From the NCBI GenBank assembly GCA_013397695.1, contig VYZI01000041.1, forward strand, positions 3,568,548-3,632,547: DNA of 64,000 nt, in the 5' to 3' direction. Source of the DNA: Centropus unirufus (lineage: Eukaryota; Chordata; Aves; Cuculiformes; Centropidae). The notes below the pieces were generated by a model. It saw only the letters and a list, made by a program, of their open reading frames with translations. It had not been told where the DNA came from and ran no database searches. Shown here piece by piece: positions 49,471 through 62,100 of this stretch. Position 1 is the first letter of the stretch; each line of letters opens with the position of its first letter. The position numbers and the translations under genes were made by a program.

Positions 49471-49531
49471 TGCAAATATATTCATCAACCTCAATCCCGA
49501 TGGCATGAAAGGCACCATTAAATTGACCCTG
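49471..49531 (+). other. candidate 61-nt exon, unproven
   Basis: A consensus donor (ACCCTG|GTGAGT) ends a frame reading ANIFINLNPDGMKGTIKLTL, which looks protein-like. The only nearby acceptor (AAATTATTAG, ending at 49470) lacks a pyrimidine tract, and a TAA lies just upstream at 49460-49462. The weak acceptor argues against a real exon. No family recognised. Confidence 0.13.
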
Positions 49532-51809
49532 GTGAGTAAAACCATGCTGTTTTAGGCCTCGACTAGTCCCAGTGCATCTTTAAAAATCTGGCAATCTTAT
49601 GAGCAGTGAGGCTCGGATTTCTCTACTTGCCGGTGTTTATGTGGAGGTGTTGCTGCCATCGGGTGCGTGAGGACTGCTGGGATATCTGCTGTTGCTGCAG
49701 GATCTGGATGTCGTTCAAGAAGGCACTCAGTGTATGGATAAATTTGAGGTACCAAAACGGCCATTTGAAGTAGGGGTGATACCCACTCCCTCCGGCAAGC
49801 ACCATGATAAGGTGAGCAGCAAGCATACATGTTTTGCTATAAAGGCCATGAAACAAAATTAAAGGATTAAAAAACATGTTCTTTCTCAACCTGATAGTAT
49901 GGTTGCGAGCAGAAAAAATAAAAGTGAGTCTGGTTGAAAGATTTTGCTAGTTGTTTTCAGGAATGTGCAAGACCATGATGTAACCCCTCTGTACATAATA
50001 ATGGTCTAAACACAGTTTGGCTAAGGGCAGAGTGTGGTGGAAACGTTTTGGAGGTATAATTGTAAACTGGAGGCTTCCGTCAGGATGTGGATAGGGGCAA
50101 GCTGCTTTGAAATAGGTGTTTCTTTCTCCTTCAGTCCAAAATTGTTGTTTGCTGAAGGTGCTACCACCACCACTTCTCCGAAATAACTGTTTTCATTTAA
50201 TATTAGAGCATCTCTTTTCTGGGTTTTTTTTTTTTTTTCCTCTAGCTTCACAGTGCGTTGCACAGATGGCGTAGCATAAGGAAGATGGAAAATAAGGATG
50301 ATGCTTTCTGATGGATTTATTTGTATACAAGTCCCAGTGGACCTAAGTATTAAATGGCTTCAGTTTTTTTAAGTTGTCATGAGCATACAGAAGACTGGGC
50401 ACACGTCACTAAAGCTGGATTATTTTTTTTAGTAGATAAAGTGGATTTTAGTCTTAAAGTGGATTTTTAGTAGAAGCTTGCAAATGACTGAACCTGAGTT
50501 TCTAAAAAGTGTGATGTATTAGGGGACAAAAACAAATGTTGATTGAGTAGGAAATAGTATTTAAAAAGAAATCTTGAAGCTGCTGTTGAGATGAGTAGAT
50601 TCAAATTGCCCCTGCCTGTGAATTTTTACAGCTGATATTAAATAGTATTGGCTATAACACTTGCCTGTCAGTCTTGTGAGCAAGTGGTGAAAGTGAATGT
50701 ACCAGAAACCCTGGTGGTCAATTACCCTCTGAAAAGCGGTCTTCACTAATCCTCCAATATAATCTTTGAATGTGTGCTAAATGTCAAGAGGAGCAGACTG
50801 GTCACGGAGAGGTTAAAGAGCTCACCTCAGATCACCATAGGCTGTTGCACTTTGATTTTTCACTTCTTTGTTTCCGTTAGTGTCAACTGCTCAGCTATCG
50901 CAGGGAGTGAGAGACGTGTCTTTACTTCCACTTGCGTACAGCTCCATTTAAAAGGCAATCACTGCTTATGTGTGCTCTACTGCAAAGATATCTTGGCAGA
51001 AAACTTAGCTGAAAGCAGCATGTTTCTACGCAAAACGCTGGAGATGGTCTCTGAACCACTAAATACAAAGGGCTAGTCAATACTTTTGTTGTTCTTATGA
51101 GCAATGCATTCCTTGTCAGTGAGGGACAGTGGTTGAGATGCCGAGGAGTTGCACCTACATGGAGGAATGGTATGTGTTAGGAAAGTGTAATCTCCCTGGG
51201 GTTGGAATTCAGGCGTTTTAGCTTTCTGATTAAGCTATTGGCGAGGAGGTTGAAGTAATCCCTCTTTTCTCTCTTCTCACATATTTGCATCGGAGGCTCC
51301 ATCCATAGTAATTTATTGTGTACCTCAGTTATTTCAAGCTTATCATACAGCTGTGCAAATACTTGTGCTGGAAAAGTGCAGGGGTTGGGAACATTTTGTT
51401 AGTGGGCTGGGGGCAAGGCAGAGGTCCTTTCCTTCTCCTGCTCCTGACAGCAGTGCCAGCTGGTTCAGAGGCCTAGGTTTTGTGACAAGGTGCTACTTTC
51501 TGCTTTTCCTTCCTTTTTAACTGCCCTCAGCATCTGCTCAGTGCTCTCACAAGGCGTGGGTTGAAGGTGATGTGTTTTTTATTTATTACTACGTGTCATG
51601 TTCATTGGTCCTCTCCTGCCCCCTCTGAGCACTGCTGAATCCTGGTGGATCTGAGTGGTAGACACCCCAGTTTTATTCTGTTGACAAGGTGACAAGCAGC
51701 ATTGGAGGGACCAGAGATATCAGCCATCTCTGGAAGAATCCTAGCATTCATTAACATTTGGAAATTACCTGTGTTTTTCCTATGAAGACTATTAACTCAT
51801 GTTTTGTAG

Positions 51810-51878
51810 AGAGAATTCAAATTCTGCAGAAACAAATTAAAAAATGTGGGCTTGCCAGCAGAAGCTTCCCACAAATAG
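51810..51878 (+). other. candidate 69-nt exon, unproven
   Basis: An acceptor ending TCATGTTTTGTAG at 51809 and a donor AAATAG|GTAATG bound 69 nt, a multiple of three. The frame that stays open reads RIQILQKQIKKCGLASRSF, short and basic. The phase-0 frame ends in TAG at the donor. No family is recognised and the sites are only average. Confidence 0.12.
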
Positions 51879-52994
51879 GTAATGGAGAAATGGGATTTTT
51901 ATGCACCTGTTCAAGGGGAACTTCCTTGAATATGTATCTTTTCTTTTTAGTCCACTTTGTGTATTCTCCAGTGTGCGTATCATTTACAGTTTTGGTTTTT
52001 TTTTTTTTGCAAAGTGATGTTTGCCAGTGCAAGTTACTGTAACTGAAATCACCCAACTTAAAGAAGACATTGCAGTCCTGTCTTTCTGGACATCTTCATG
52101 AACTGAAGCATGAAAGCATGACCTAAGGGTGTCTAAATATTAAACAATTATTTCCTTGAATTGCAAATACTGGTATCCTTTAGGGAGGTTTAGTTATTGT
52201 CAAGTTGCTCTACATCGGTATGAGCATGTAGGTGACTTGGTTTCAGTATAGCGTCTACTGTATTCTCTCATATTCTTCCAGTGCAAGACAGAGGTATACA
52301 CAGAGGAGTCAGGAAACAGTGGTGGAAAAATTTTCACCTCCTCGTTGCTGAAAAACAGGCTGGTTTGGAGGAGCAGGGAGAATGAAAAGACTTCCTGAAA
52401 ATTCATCAGAGCAGGTAGTGTAGTATGCTATGTGTGAGAAGTTAAGAGCTTTGAACGCAGAAGGGGAAGTGTTAAATGCTTAGTGATTCCCAGATGGAAT
52501 GGAATTGGTCCCACCGGTTTGCAAGTGGATCAGCATCTTTGGATATCAAGTCAAAAAAGTTGGTCAGCCCTTTAGGAAACGGGGAATGAGTTGGGTGTTT
52601 GGTGGGACTAAAAGTGGAGTGTGTGAGAGACAAGCGAACAATCCCACCTCTGGAAAAGCATTGTATGTGTTCAGTACCTGGGAGATTGACAGTGGCTTAT
52701 GTGGTCACCTTAATAATGAATAAAAAAATAAACCCTGCAGGCCACGGAAGGATGGAAAATAGTTGTAAAGGATGTGCTAGCTAGCCTTTACTTACAAATA
52801 CATGCAAGAAAATACATTCTATTCAAGCTTTAATTTTAAGAGATGCTAATAAAAATGAATTATATATAGAAGATATTTCTATCCATAGCTGGATCTTCTC
52901 TTTATTATGTGCACGTTTCCACATGTGAGCATCTTGTGCATTGGCAGGTGTGGTCTGTTTGCATGTACACCTTATGCTGTTTACAACTGCACAG

Positions 52995-53055
52995 GATACA
53001 ATTAAAAAAGAATACTGAAGATGTGATTTGCTACATAAATAACTCTGTAGTGCCA
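52995..53055 (+). other. candidate 61-nt exon, unproven
   Basis: An acceptor (GCTGTTTACAACTGCACAG, ending at 52994) and a donor (TGCCA|GTAAGT) bound a frame reading IQLKKNTEDVICYINNSVVP. The composition is protein-like, but the tract before the acceptor is only moderately pyrimidine-rich. No family is recognised. Confidence 0.13.
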
Positions 53056-53159
53056 GTAAGTACTTTCTTGATGTTTAAAAGGCTTTTTTGTTTTAATAGA
53101 GCCTCTTTATCCAAAGTGATTGTTTTGCACAGCTAAGGTGTAAATATGCTCAAACCTTG

Positions 53160-53450
53160 GTTAGCAATTAGCTTTTGTTTTATCAGATAGGAAACTTGCC
53201 TGAGGACCTGAAACGCTAAATTGACATAATTGCTTTGTGGTATGGAGATGGATATTTGTTTTTCCGCCGACTTGCTGTTCATGTTGTTGAAAATATATTA
53301 TTGATCCATTTCCAAAGAGACAACAGTAGAAAGAGCAAATAAATCAGTCAGTATGAGGCTTTACAACCAGATAATGAAATACTTGGGTCAAAGAGCGTGA
53401 CCTCTAAATACCGTTTGTTTTCACTGAGTGACTACTGGGGTCACGATGCA
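53160..53450. promoter_or_regulatory. putative regulatory element with nuclear-receptor half sites
   Basis: GGGTCA at 53385-53390 and TGACCT at 53398-53403 are inverted nuclear-receptor half sites 7 bp apart. TGGGTCAAAG also resembles the first part of an HNF4-type DR1 site. The surrounding sequence is repeat-free and AT-rich. One site of this kind can occur by chance, so this is weak evidence. Confidence 0.22.
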
Positions 53451-56400
53451 GGATGGTGACAGAGAATTGGGAAGAATAAGATACTATGTAGAATTGCGGT
53501 GGTGTCTGCCTGTATTTGGTGTAAGTGGTTGAAGTGAACATGGCTGTAAAGCCACGGTCTGTGTGGCCGTTATGTTTTGCGGAGACTCCAACCAGAGCTC
53601 CACTGCAGAAAACTGGGAAATGATAAAATTTTCACATGGTGGCTCATATGCTTATCATCAGTACCCTCACCGAGCTTGATGGCTGCTAATCTCAGGAGGC
53701 TGCCTCGTGATTAAGCCCACTGCATTTGTTGTGAATAGATTTGCTGCTTGAAACATGAGGAGACGGAAAGACACGAAGGGAATAGCTGGCTGGAAAACTT
53801 ATGTGGCAAAGGGATGACAACTGAAGAGTCAAATTTTTCGTTAATCTAAGCAGGCACAAAATTAGATTGTATTCCTGAAAAAAAAGTGAAGTAGATTGTT
53901 AGCATGGCTGAGTGCCAGGCTGTTTCTTCTCCCCTTGCTTCAAAAACCATGGTGAAGCTGGAAGCATGACTAAAATGTTAAGACCTGTGAATAAAATCTC
54001 ATTCTGTCAGCCCCTGTGTAGCTGGTATTTCCCATCTGGAATCAGAATGAATGGGTGAATGGTTTTTAATATGTAATGAGATCTTGCGGGAACAATAGCA
54101 TTGCAAGCAAAGGAAAAGAGGGATTTGGAGAAGGGGGTCATTCATGTGAAAGTTAGGCTTGCCATGTTGCCATGTTAGTGATAATAGGGGAGGAATGGTC
54201 CTAAAGGCTTGTACCAGTGTTTTAAAAGATGGAAATAGCAGGATGCTTGGACCATGAAAACAGGCGCCCTCCTGACATGCGGTATCCATTCTCTCGTTCC
54301 ACTTCCCTGCCTTTTATCATGTTTTCTCCTTCCACTGTAAACTGCTTAGGGCAGAGGTCATGCCTTTTATTTGTCTGTGAAGTGCTGCTACTTGTCATGA
54401 ATGTATTTTGTTGATTGCTGGAGGATCAAGAGCATCAATAACAGGGCCTTGCATGCAAAATTCCCAAGTCTCTACAAGGATGCATCTTTCCCTATCTGTG
54501 GGGGAGCCTGTAACCCCTGGATGTCTAAAAACCAAAGATATACACGAGAGAAGGGTTTAGGCTCTACTCTGAGCAATGAGCTGCTAACTGTCTGGTGTCT
54601 GGGCTGGTTGGATGTTGAATCTGACCTGTTCCTTGCCCTTGTGCTCTGTTGCCTCACTGGAGCAACCCCATTAGAGTTTGTGTTCCTGTCTGGTGAGGGA
54701 AATGCCAGAAACCCTCCTCTCGCAGTGGGAATCACTCTTCCAGTGATCACACAGCGTTCAGTCCATGCTTCGTGTTGTACTCTGCTATTTATTAAACAGC
54801 TCCAGGACTTTGGCTTGATCACCAAGGAGTTTAGAGTCTGTTCCTTTCTGCTGGAGCTCAGGCTTGCTGTAACAAGACCCACCTTGCACTCCTGTGCACA
54901 ATCAACAGTGCACTGTGGTTTTGCTTTTTGGAAGAGGGAGAATTAATTTATTTTTTAATACAGTTTAAAACAAGTTTTTTTTCAGCTTTTATCACCCAGG
55001 GCCTGTGAAGGAAACTGAACCTGCTGTGCCCAGTCTTAAAGTGATAATGTTTTCCATTGGTGGCTGAAGCGTATCAAAATGGTCAAGCATCCATCTAAGC
55101 AAATAATAAATCAAACAAGAAATGTAATATGTACATCATGTAAAAATAAACAGTAGGCTATCTGTGCAGGCAATTCCAGGTCAGTATTTACACATAGCAG
55201 TGAAATAAGCATCTGGTCACACTGGGTTTTCGAGTCAGGGTGAAAACAGGAGGTGCAGCAGCTCTAGTAGAGAGGCCACCGTGAGACTTGAAGTTCTGTT
55301 CTGGGACTGCCCTTATGGTGATGGTGTTTTTTTCACAAAAGTTTGAGGCCCTCTGCCCACCCCCATGGAGGCATTCCTAGTGAGGCACAAGTAGTGCCTC
55401 AAGAAAAACATCTGAGAGTTTTTGCAGCTTCCTTGGACTTGTGTTTCCCAGTCACCAGACAAGCGTGGCGTTCCTTGGCATGCCATATTATTGGCTTGGT
55501 TTACAGATGCATCCTGTGATAAATCTGTCATGTGAAGAAGATGCAAAGAGTAAGCAAATAAAGAAAAGGCAAATTAAATTGTTAGGTGTTAAGTGTAGGG
55601 TGTAAAAAGGGCAGGGTTACTTCTTAGTTTGCTGCTTTCGGACAGATGGTTTTGCCATACAAGCTTTTCTGGTCATGTTTCCTCAGCAGCATCACACAGC
55701 ATCTGGATTATTTGCAGATTGTGTTAGATTTGTTTCCCTGACAACTTTTGCTGAACCATTATGGACACAAAAAGCCAACTAATATATACCTAGGAGAGTA
55801 CGTAATGGTACTCTTAATTGCAATATGTTGCTGCATTACTTCTGTGATATCTGTAATTCTTCCAGTATGTTTGCAGTTGTCAGCCCAGTTTTCCCATCTG
55901 GAAGGCATCATTTCCCTTGCATGCTTGAACCATGTGGGAAGGAGAGAGGGCACTGGAGGCTGAGTAGAGCTGCAAGTAGAGAGGAACTCGTAAGTCCATG
56001 CCCAAATAGAAAGGATAGAAAACAGGTACAAATTCTCATTTGAAACATCATTCTTTTGATACAGCTCTCTGATGTCAGCTGCCCTATCCTCTGTGTTACC
56101 TTTCAAATTTGAATGAGCTTCCAGGGTTATTTCTAAATCTAAGACCAAGAGACTTTGCAAGGCTGGACAGGTGAAGCTATGGCAGGTTTCAGGTATTCCA
56201 GAAAAGCTTTACAGAAAAGAATTTGAAGAGCTGGATCATAAATATAGCTGAGCAAAACAGGTATGAAGGTGGTAGGCTGTTCAAAGTGTTGATGTGTATG
56301 TCTTGCACCCAAACCAGCAAGTGAAACAGATTCAAGAGTTAAAATGCATAATGTATATTCAGGACTGGAGGAAATATGGATCCTTAGCTGTGTAGTGAGG

Positions 56401-57611
56401 ACTGCTTCCTGTAAACAGTGTGGCATGAGGGCAGAGATGCTAATTAGTCATGTAAATTGAATTTCCGAGGATTTCAGAGCAGGGAAGATACCTGAAAACG
56501 AGTCTTGATTTTTCTCAAGGCTAGCGTGAATGAATTGTCTTCATTTGTTATCAGAAAGCCTCTAGGAATTTAGATTTAGTAGATTTCAGAGCTTTTGAGG
56601 ATCATGAGGGGATGTGCCAGGGAGAAAGTGACGAGCTGCCAGGCCTTAATGAAAGGGCAGATACATCCTACACACTCAGAGATTTGGTTTTTTTTTTTAA
56701 TTTAATAAGGTGTTTTTTTTTCTTCTTTTTTTTAAATGAAATGTTTATGTCTAAGTTGGTGATCGACATAGTTCTTGCTCTCTCACCCTCATCAGTGCTT
56801 TGCCAGACTGTTAAAGGATCTTTGCTCAGCTGAGAGTCATTTGCCTAAAGCTGTAATTGTGGGTTCTAACTAGAGGCAGGGATGCTGACACACCTTACCT
56901 GCAGTGTAAAGAAATTGCAAAATTTATAACTCTCCAAAGCTGGTGGCAACTAGGAGGGACACAGCTACAGTGCTTTGTCACTGTCGTTATCTTCCCATTC
57001 ATACAGAGCTGTGAGAGAGGACTATTAATCATCCTGCCTAAGGCCTGGGAGCATGTGGAAATGCAGGGAGAATTACCATAGCTCCTAAACAGCCAGCATG
57101 GCAGGCTCTGAGAGTTGCTTCCTGCTTTAGGTCAGAAGTAATGACAAATTCATCAAAGTCTCTGTGTTTTCTTTCTTTGGCCTCCTTTTCCCTTCTAGGT
57201 TGATGTCAGAGCTGCCACCTTTTCTCCCCTTGAGAAGAAAATAATTGATTTCTTGCTGAAACCTCTCCAGGAGTAGTTAGCGTGACAGGAGAGGTAGTTT
57301 TGGCAGGAGGGACTACGTGGTACTTAAAGTTTGTTGTAGTGTGGTCATGGAGGCAGTGCTAGTGAGGAAAGGGTGAGTAAAGCTCAGAAGCCCCTCTCTT
57401 CCTGTACCTTTAAGGAACCACCAGAGTGGGACGAGGGCTTGTACTGGAGGTGAATGTGCCAGGTTATCTTCAAGAAGCTGCTGTAATCTGAGTACTTCAA
57501 GGCTGGAGTTAAGGGCTGGTAAGGTTAAGTTTTGAAAACACAAGAGTGAGACTTTGTGGTTTTTGCTAAATCTTCCACGTTCCTCAGCTTTAGGATAAGG
57601 CCTGAATTGGG
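53451..57611. other. non-coding stretch, no recognised feature
   Basis: About 4.1 kb without a recognised gene or repeat. The 181-codon frame at 54401-54946 lies in slightly GC-richer DNA, with a 136-codon frame opposite it, and has no domain. An 11-T tract ends near 56698. Confidence 0.5.
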
Positions 57612-58445
57612 AATCATAGAATCATAGGATAGTTTATGTTGGAAAAGGCCTTTAAGATCAAGTCCAACCATATAACTCACACTGCCAAGCCACCACTAAA
57701 CCACGTCCCTAAGTACCACGTCTACACATCTTTTAATTTCCTCCTGGGACAGTGGCTTAAGCGCTTTCCTGGGCAGCATGTTCCAGTGCCTAACAACCCT
57801 TTCAGTGAAGTAATATTTCCTAGTATCTATTTTAAACCTCCCCTGGCACAACTTGAGGGCATTTCCTCTTGCCCTATCATTGTTACTTGGGAAAAGAGAC
57901 CACCCTCCACCTCACCACAACGTCCTTTCAGGTAATTGTAGGGAATGATGATGTCTCCCCTCAAGCACCTCCTTTCTAAGTTGAACTATCCCAATTTCCT
58001 CAGCTGGTCCTCATGAGACTCATGCTCCATGCCCTTCTCCAGCCTTGTTGCCCTCCTCTGGACATGCTCCAGCAGCTCAGTGGCTTTTGTGTACCGAGGG
58101 GCCCAAAACTGAACATAGGATTCAAGGTGCAGCCTCATCAGCACTGAGTACAGGGAGGTGATCACTTCCCTACCCCTGCTGCCCGCACCATCTCTGATAC
58201 AAGGCAGGATGCTGTAGGACTTTTTGGCCACCTGGACGCACTGCTGGCTCATGTTCAGCTGGCGGTCGACCAGCACCCCCAGGTTCTTTTCTGCTGGGCA
58301 GCGTTCCAGCTGCTCCCCAAGCCTGTGGGGTTGCATGGGGTTGTTGTGACAAGTGCAGGAGCAAACACAGCCTGGCTGAACCCCGTACTGTTGATGTCAG
58401 TCCATCAATCCAGCCCGTCCAGATCTCTTGAAAGCCTTCCTACTG
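57612..58445 (-). mobile_element. CR1 LINE, 5'-truncated, degenerate
   Basis: A second antisense CR1 copy. The 3' end at 57612 has two near-copies of the terminal repeat (AATCATAGAATCATAGGAT), then TTATGTTGGAAAAGGCCTTT. The minus-strand frame at 57986-58336 is the ORF2 C-terminal region: ERCPAEKNLGVLVDRQLNMS, then a segment with SLYSVLMRLHLES and ELLEHVQRRAT, all typical of CR1. Similarity ends near 58445, before the reverse-transcriptase catalytic box, so the copy cannot move. It keeps the segment that is deleted in the copy at 36735. Subfamily not assigned. Confidence 0.95.
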
Positions 58446-58646
58446 TAGGTATCAGGAAGAAGGATTATATTAAACTTAGTGAATCCAGCCATGATTAGTG
58501 TTTTGGTGTTCTTTTTACTGTTAGGGCTTGTTAAAAAGAGTATGAGCAATTGTAAAAGTGACAAGTCTCAGAGATGTGAGACTGGCTTTGGCATGTTCAA
58601 ATAAGTTGTTTGGGTTTTTTTTAAATTTTTTTTTAGGTAATAATTA
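58446..58646. other. spacer between two CR1 copies
   Basis: About 200 bp of non-CR1 sequence, with an 8-T tract and a 9-T tract split by AAA at 58615-58634, just before the next CR1 3' end. No target-site duplication is evident. Confidence 0.6.
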
Positions 58647-59150
58647 CAGAATCATAAAATCACTAGGTTGGAAAAGACCTTGAGATCATCATATCCAACA
58701 ATACCTGTCTGCCACTAAACTACATCCTTCATCTACCTGTCTTAAAAGACAGGGATACCTCCAGGGATGGGAGCTCAACCATGTCCCTGCGCAACCTCTG
58801 CCAGTGCTTGATAACTCTTCTGGTGAAGAAAATTTTTCTAATGTCCAGTCTGAACCTGCCCTGGTGCAACCTGAGGCCATTCCCTCTTATCCTATCACTT
58901 GGGTGAAGAGACCAACACCCACTTCTCCACACCTTCCTTTCAGACAGTTGTAGGCAGTGATAAGGTCTTCCCTCAGCCTCCTCTTCTCCAGGCTGAACAA
59001 CCCCAGTTCCCTCAGCCCCTCCCTGTAAGACTTGTTCTCCATTCCCTTCACCAGCTTTGTTGCTATTCTTAGGACATGCTCCAGGACCTCAATATCTTTC
59101 TTTTAGTGGGGCGCCCAGAACTGAACACAGGATTTGAGGTGTAGCCTAAT
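58647..59150 (-). mobile_element. CR1 LINE, 5'-truncated, degenerate
   Basis: A third antisense CR1 copy, head-to-tail with the one at 57612. The 3' end is worn (CAGAATCATAAAATCACTAG) but is followed by GTTGGAAAAGACCTTGAGAT. The body runs through the conserved segment near 58985-59020 (TCTCCAGGCTGAACAACCCC) and GCGCCCAGAACTGAACACAG near 59110. It stops near 59150. At about 500 bp it holds only the 3' UTR and the last ORF2 codons. No open frame is intact. Confidence 0.93.
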
Positions 59151-62100
59151 AACTTGATTGTGTTTAATGCTAGATATTTTAATACGATTTGGATGAGGGA
59201 ATTGTTCTGTTTCTGTCTGTTGTAGGATGGTAAGGGGATGGCTAGCAGCTGTGGATGTCAAAATTATACATGAATGGCGTTTATTTTCTTATTCTAGACA
59301 AAATTCAGCTTTGTATCTGAGAAGATGAGGGCTTGTGGGGTATAAAAGGGATAAGCAGTTCAATATAATTTTGAATCCTGCATGGATCACATTGGTGACC
59401 TGGATGCTGGTGATATCAAGCAGAAATGCCTCGTGTAATTTTGCAAAGGTATTGGTGATTCAGGTGTTGTTAGGGATAGGATTCACATTACAATAAAAGA
59501 AAAGGTCTGATAGAAGAAGTGAGGTGAAGTTTGCGTTTTTGGAGAAACTTTCGTGGTCTGCAGGGCCAGGTCTGGGGACGCTGCTGGCAGGGGTGAATTT
59601 GATTCTGCTCAGACCTCATGCTGGGTGTGAGCTGTGCTGTGTACAAAGACAGCAGGGGTTACTGAGCCTTAGGCTCAGGATTAGGAATGGATTGTTTCCA
59701 TGAAAAGACTGGTTGGAATCAAGGTCCTGAGGAGGCAATGGTGTTGGGATTAAGTGTGGTGCTGATCTCACTGGGTGGGGGTTAAAGTTTAGGAAAAGAG
59801 AGATGGAAGAGTTTATGTTCTTGTTGAATCCTGCGGGGCTGCAGGATTAGGAAAAACACTTTTGTTGTCAAAGGCATGTAGATTATGATTAATTTAGTTG
59901 CAGGTCTTGTTTCACCTGCTTAACAGAAAGGCAACATATTCCCTAATGAAGTCCCAATTTTTAAAACATACCAACTGCACAGTTTTCATTGCACATTATG
60001 AACAGGATTTCACCAATCCTGGAAAAATATATAAAAAGATGTAAAGTACTATGAAACAATACAAACTGTATTGTAAATATAGGCTTTACCAACTGTAGAT
60101 TAAAGGTCCCAGAAATATGAGGAATTAATATTAAACCTTAGCATATTTATGTTCCTGTCTGTTCTGAGTTGTTGTTCATATGACTTGATATCCAGGAAGC
60201 TCTGTAATTCATATAAACTTTTGCTGTAAATTATTTTTCATAAACAGTTTTCATCCTGGCAAGCAAAGATACATCAGAAGCTTTTTCATAAAAACAATTT
60301 TATTACTTATCATACTTCTGTATTTGTTTAAAGAGATTAAAAAGTGAATACTTGACATGATTAACAGTTTAATTGAGTGTAGTAGGAAGCCTGATGCTTT
60401 CTGTTTCCCAGAGTCAGGAGCTGCTTGCTCCTGTGCTTTACCAGGCTTTTTAGTTATTACTATAAAGATCAAATCATGCTTATTTTTTCAGCAATATCTA
60501 TTAATTTTGATTTTATGAGTACTTAAAAAAATCTTGGAACCTTAATGAATGTGTTGAAGTGAAATACTATGGACTGCTTTTAGGGCAGTACTGAAAGTAC
60601 TCCTCATCCTGTTTTTCTTAATGTAGTGGATTTTTGCAGCATTACTGCACAATAATTTGTGCTCAGTTTATGTATTTGTGATATTTATGTTTATGTGGTC
60701 TTATTTCCAGAGAGCATGTCATCACATTGGCTTTGAAAACCCTAATTTTCATGTATTGAAGGATTTCAGAAGAGGAAAAAGGAGAGTTTATCCTTTTACA
60801 TATACATTTTTATATCTATATGTATGTATAAAATGTCCTCAGTACCATCTACTCTTCCAGGCGTTCTGAGAAATTCATGATTTGCTGCTAATGAATTAAA
60901 CTTGCAGTTCTAGAAACATGTAAAGTTTTGGCAAAGTGCTTTCAAAAGTTCCTTACCAAGCTGAGGAGGTGGGAGCTCCAATCTTGTGCTGCAGTATTAA
61001 ATTCTGCTGTGGTACCTGATGTCTCCTTGGGATGTTCAATAAGCTGCTCCTAAACCCAGAGATGATAGGAAACCATATTTAAGCGAACCCATAGAGAAAC
61101 CTGTCCATACCCATGGCTATTGTTTTTCATGTTGTTTTTCTGCAGGGAGAGAAAACATATGTCTCACCTCGAGGCAGCTAGAAAGACAGTTTTGTTTGTC
61201 TCTTACAACATAATTTTGTAGGATTCGAGACCTTGGATTGCTCTATAGTGTAAACATAAAATAGCCCTTTAACATTCCTAAATTAGAGCATGAAATATAA
61301 CAGAGTGCAGAAAAAGAGGGGCTTGGTCTCTGTAGAGCCCTTGGCCCATTTTTTTTTTAAATAATGTAACAATTTATGGGCTGAATCTGAAAACTGCCAA
61401 GGATGATGGCAGTTTTTCCTCTGGCACTGAGCCATGCCTTTTGGCACCTTCATTGATAACGGATATGCAAGTGCTGGCTAAAAATGCACAGAAATCATCA
61501 CAACCTCTCTTTTTCACAAAATGTGTGAAACTTTAGGCTTTCTGGTTAATTCCAGCTGCAGAGTTGAAAGTTTGTGTGTCTATGCAGAGCACACAGGTAG
61601 TGGCGAAGGTTTGTGTTCAGGCATATGAGCTCTTGTATTTCCAGCTTGATTTGCAGAGTGACAGCAGAGGAGGGAAGGTGGGTGTATATGTGTGTCAGTC
61701 CAGCAAATTGGATCATGACTGCAGAGAGGTGAGTTGATTGCTTTGCATCTTCCATTGAAGAAGTGGAATTTATTCTCTTGAATATGAATCTTTCATGATG
61801 TTTTGGGTCGACATGTCTCAACTTTTGTCTTTTGGGAGATGAAGGAACCCACAGAGTGTCTGCTCTGGTCACAGGCAAGGCAGAACTTTTTTTCTAATGA
61901 GATGCTGGATTTCACCACTGGAAACTTGGCTGGGCAGAGTGAATTCTAGCAGGACCGTTCACACTTCTCTGCCACCTACTGAAGCACATCTGCTCTTCAT
62001 TCAGCTCTTGCTGGTTAGTGTGGGTAATGGAGGAAAGGCAGTTCTGGGAAGATGCTCTCCCAAAGAGGCTTCAGGTTTCTGTGGTGTAAGATGTTAGGTA

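Larger units (their letters stand above)
49532..53159. other. non-coding stretch with two weak exon candidates
   Basis: Plain sequence with a 15-T tract at 50224-50238 and a 13-T tract at 51996-52008. Exon candidates at 51810-51878 and 52995-53055 are entered separately. No repeat family recognised. Confidence 0.5.

Noticed and set aside
51617..51629. CTCF-like TGCCCCCTCTGAG
   Set aside because: The core TGCCCCCT fits, but the next bases do not match the CTCF consensus.
54401..54946. 181-codon + strand frame with a 136-codon frame opposite
   Set aside because: Long frames on both strands point to a local shortage of stop triplets rather than coding. No recognisable domain.
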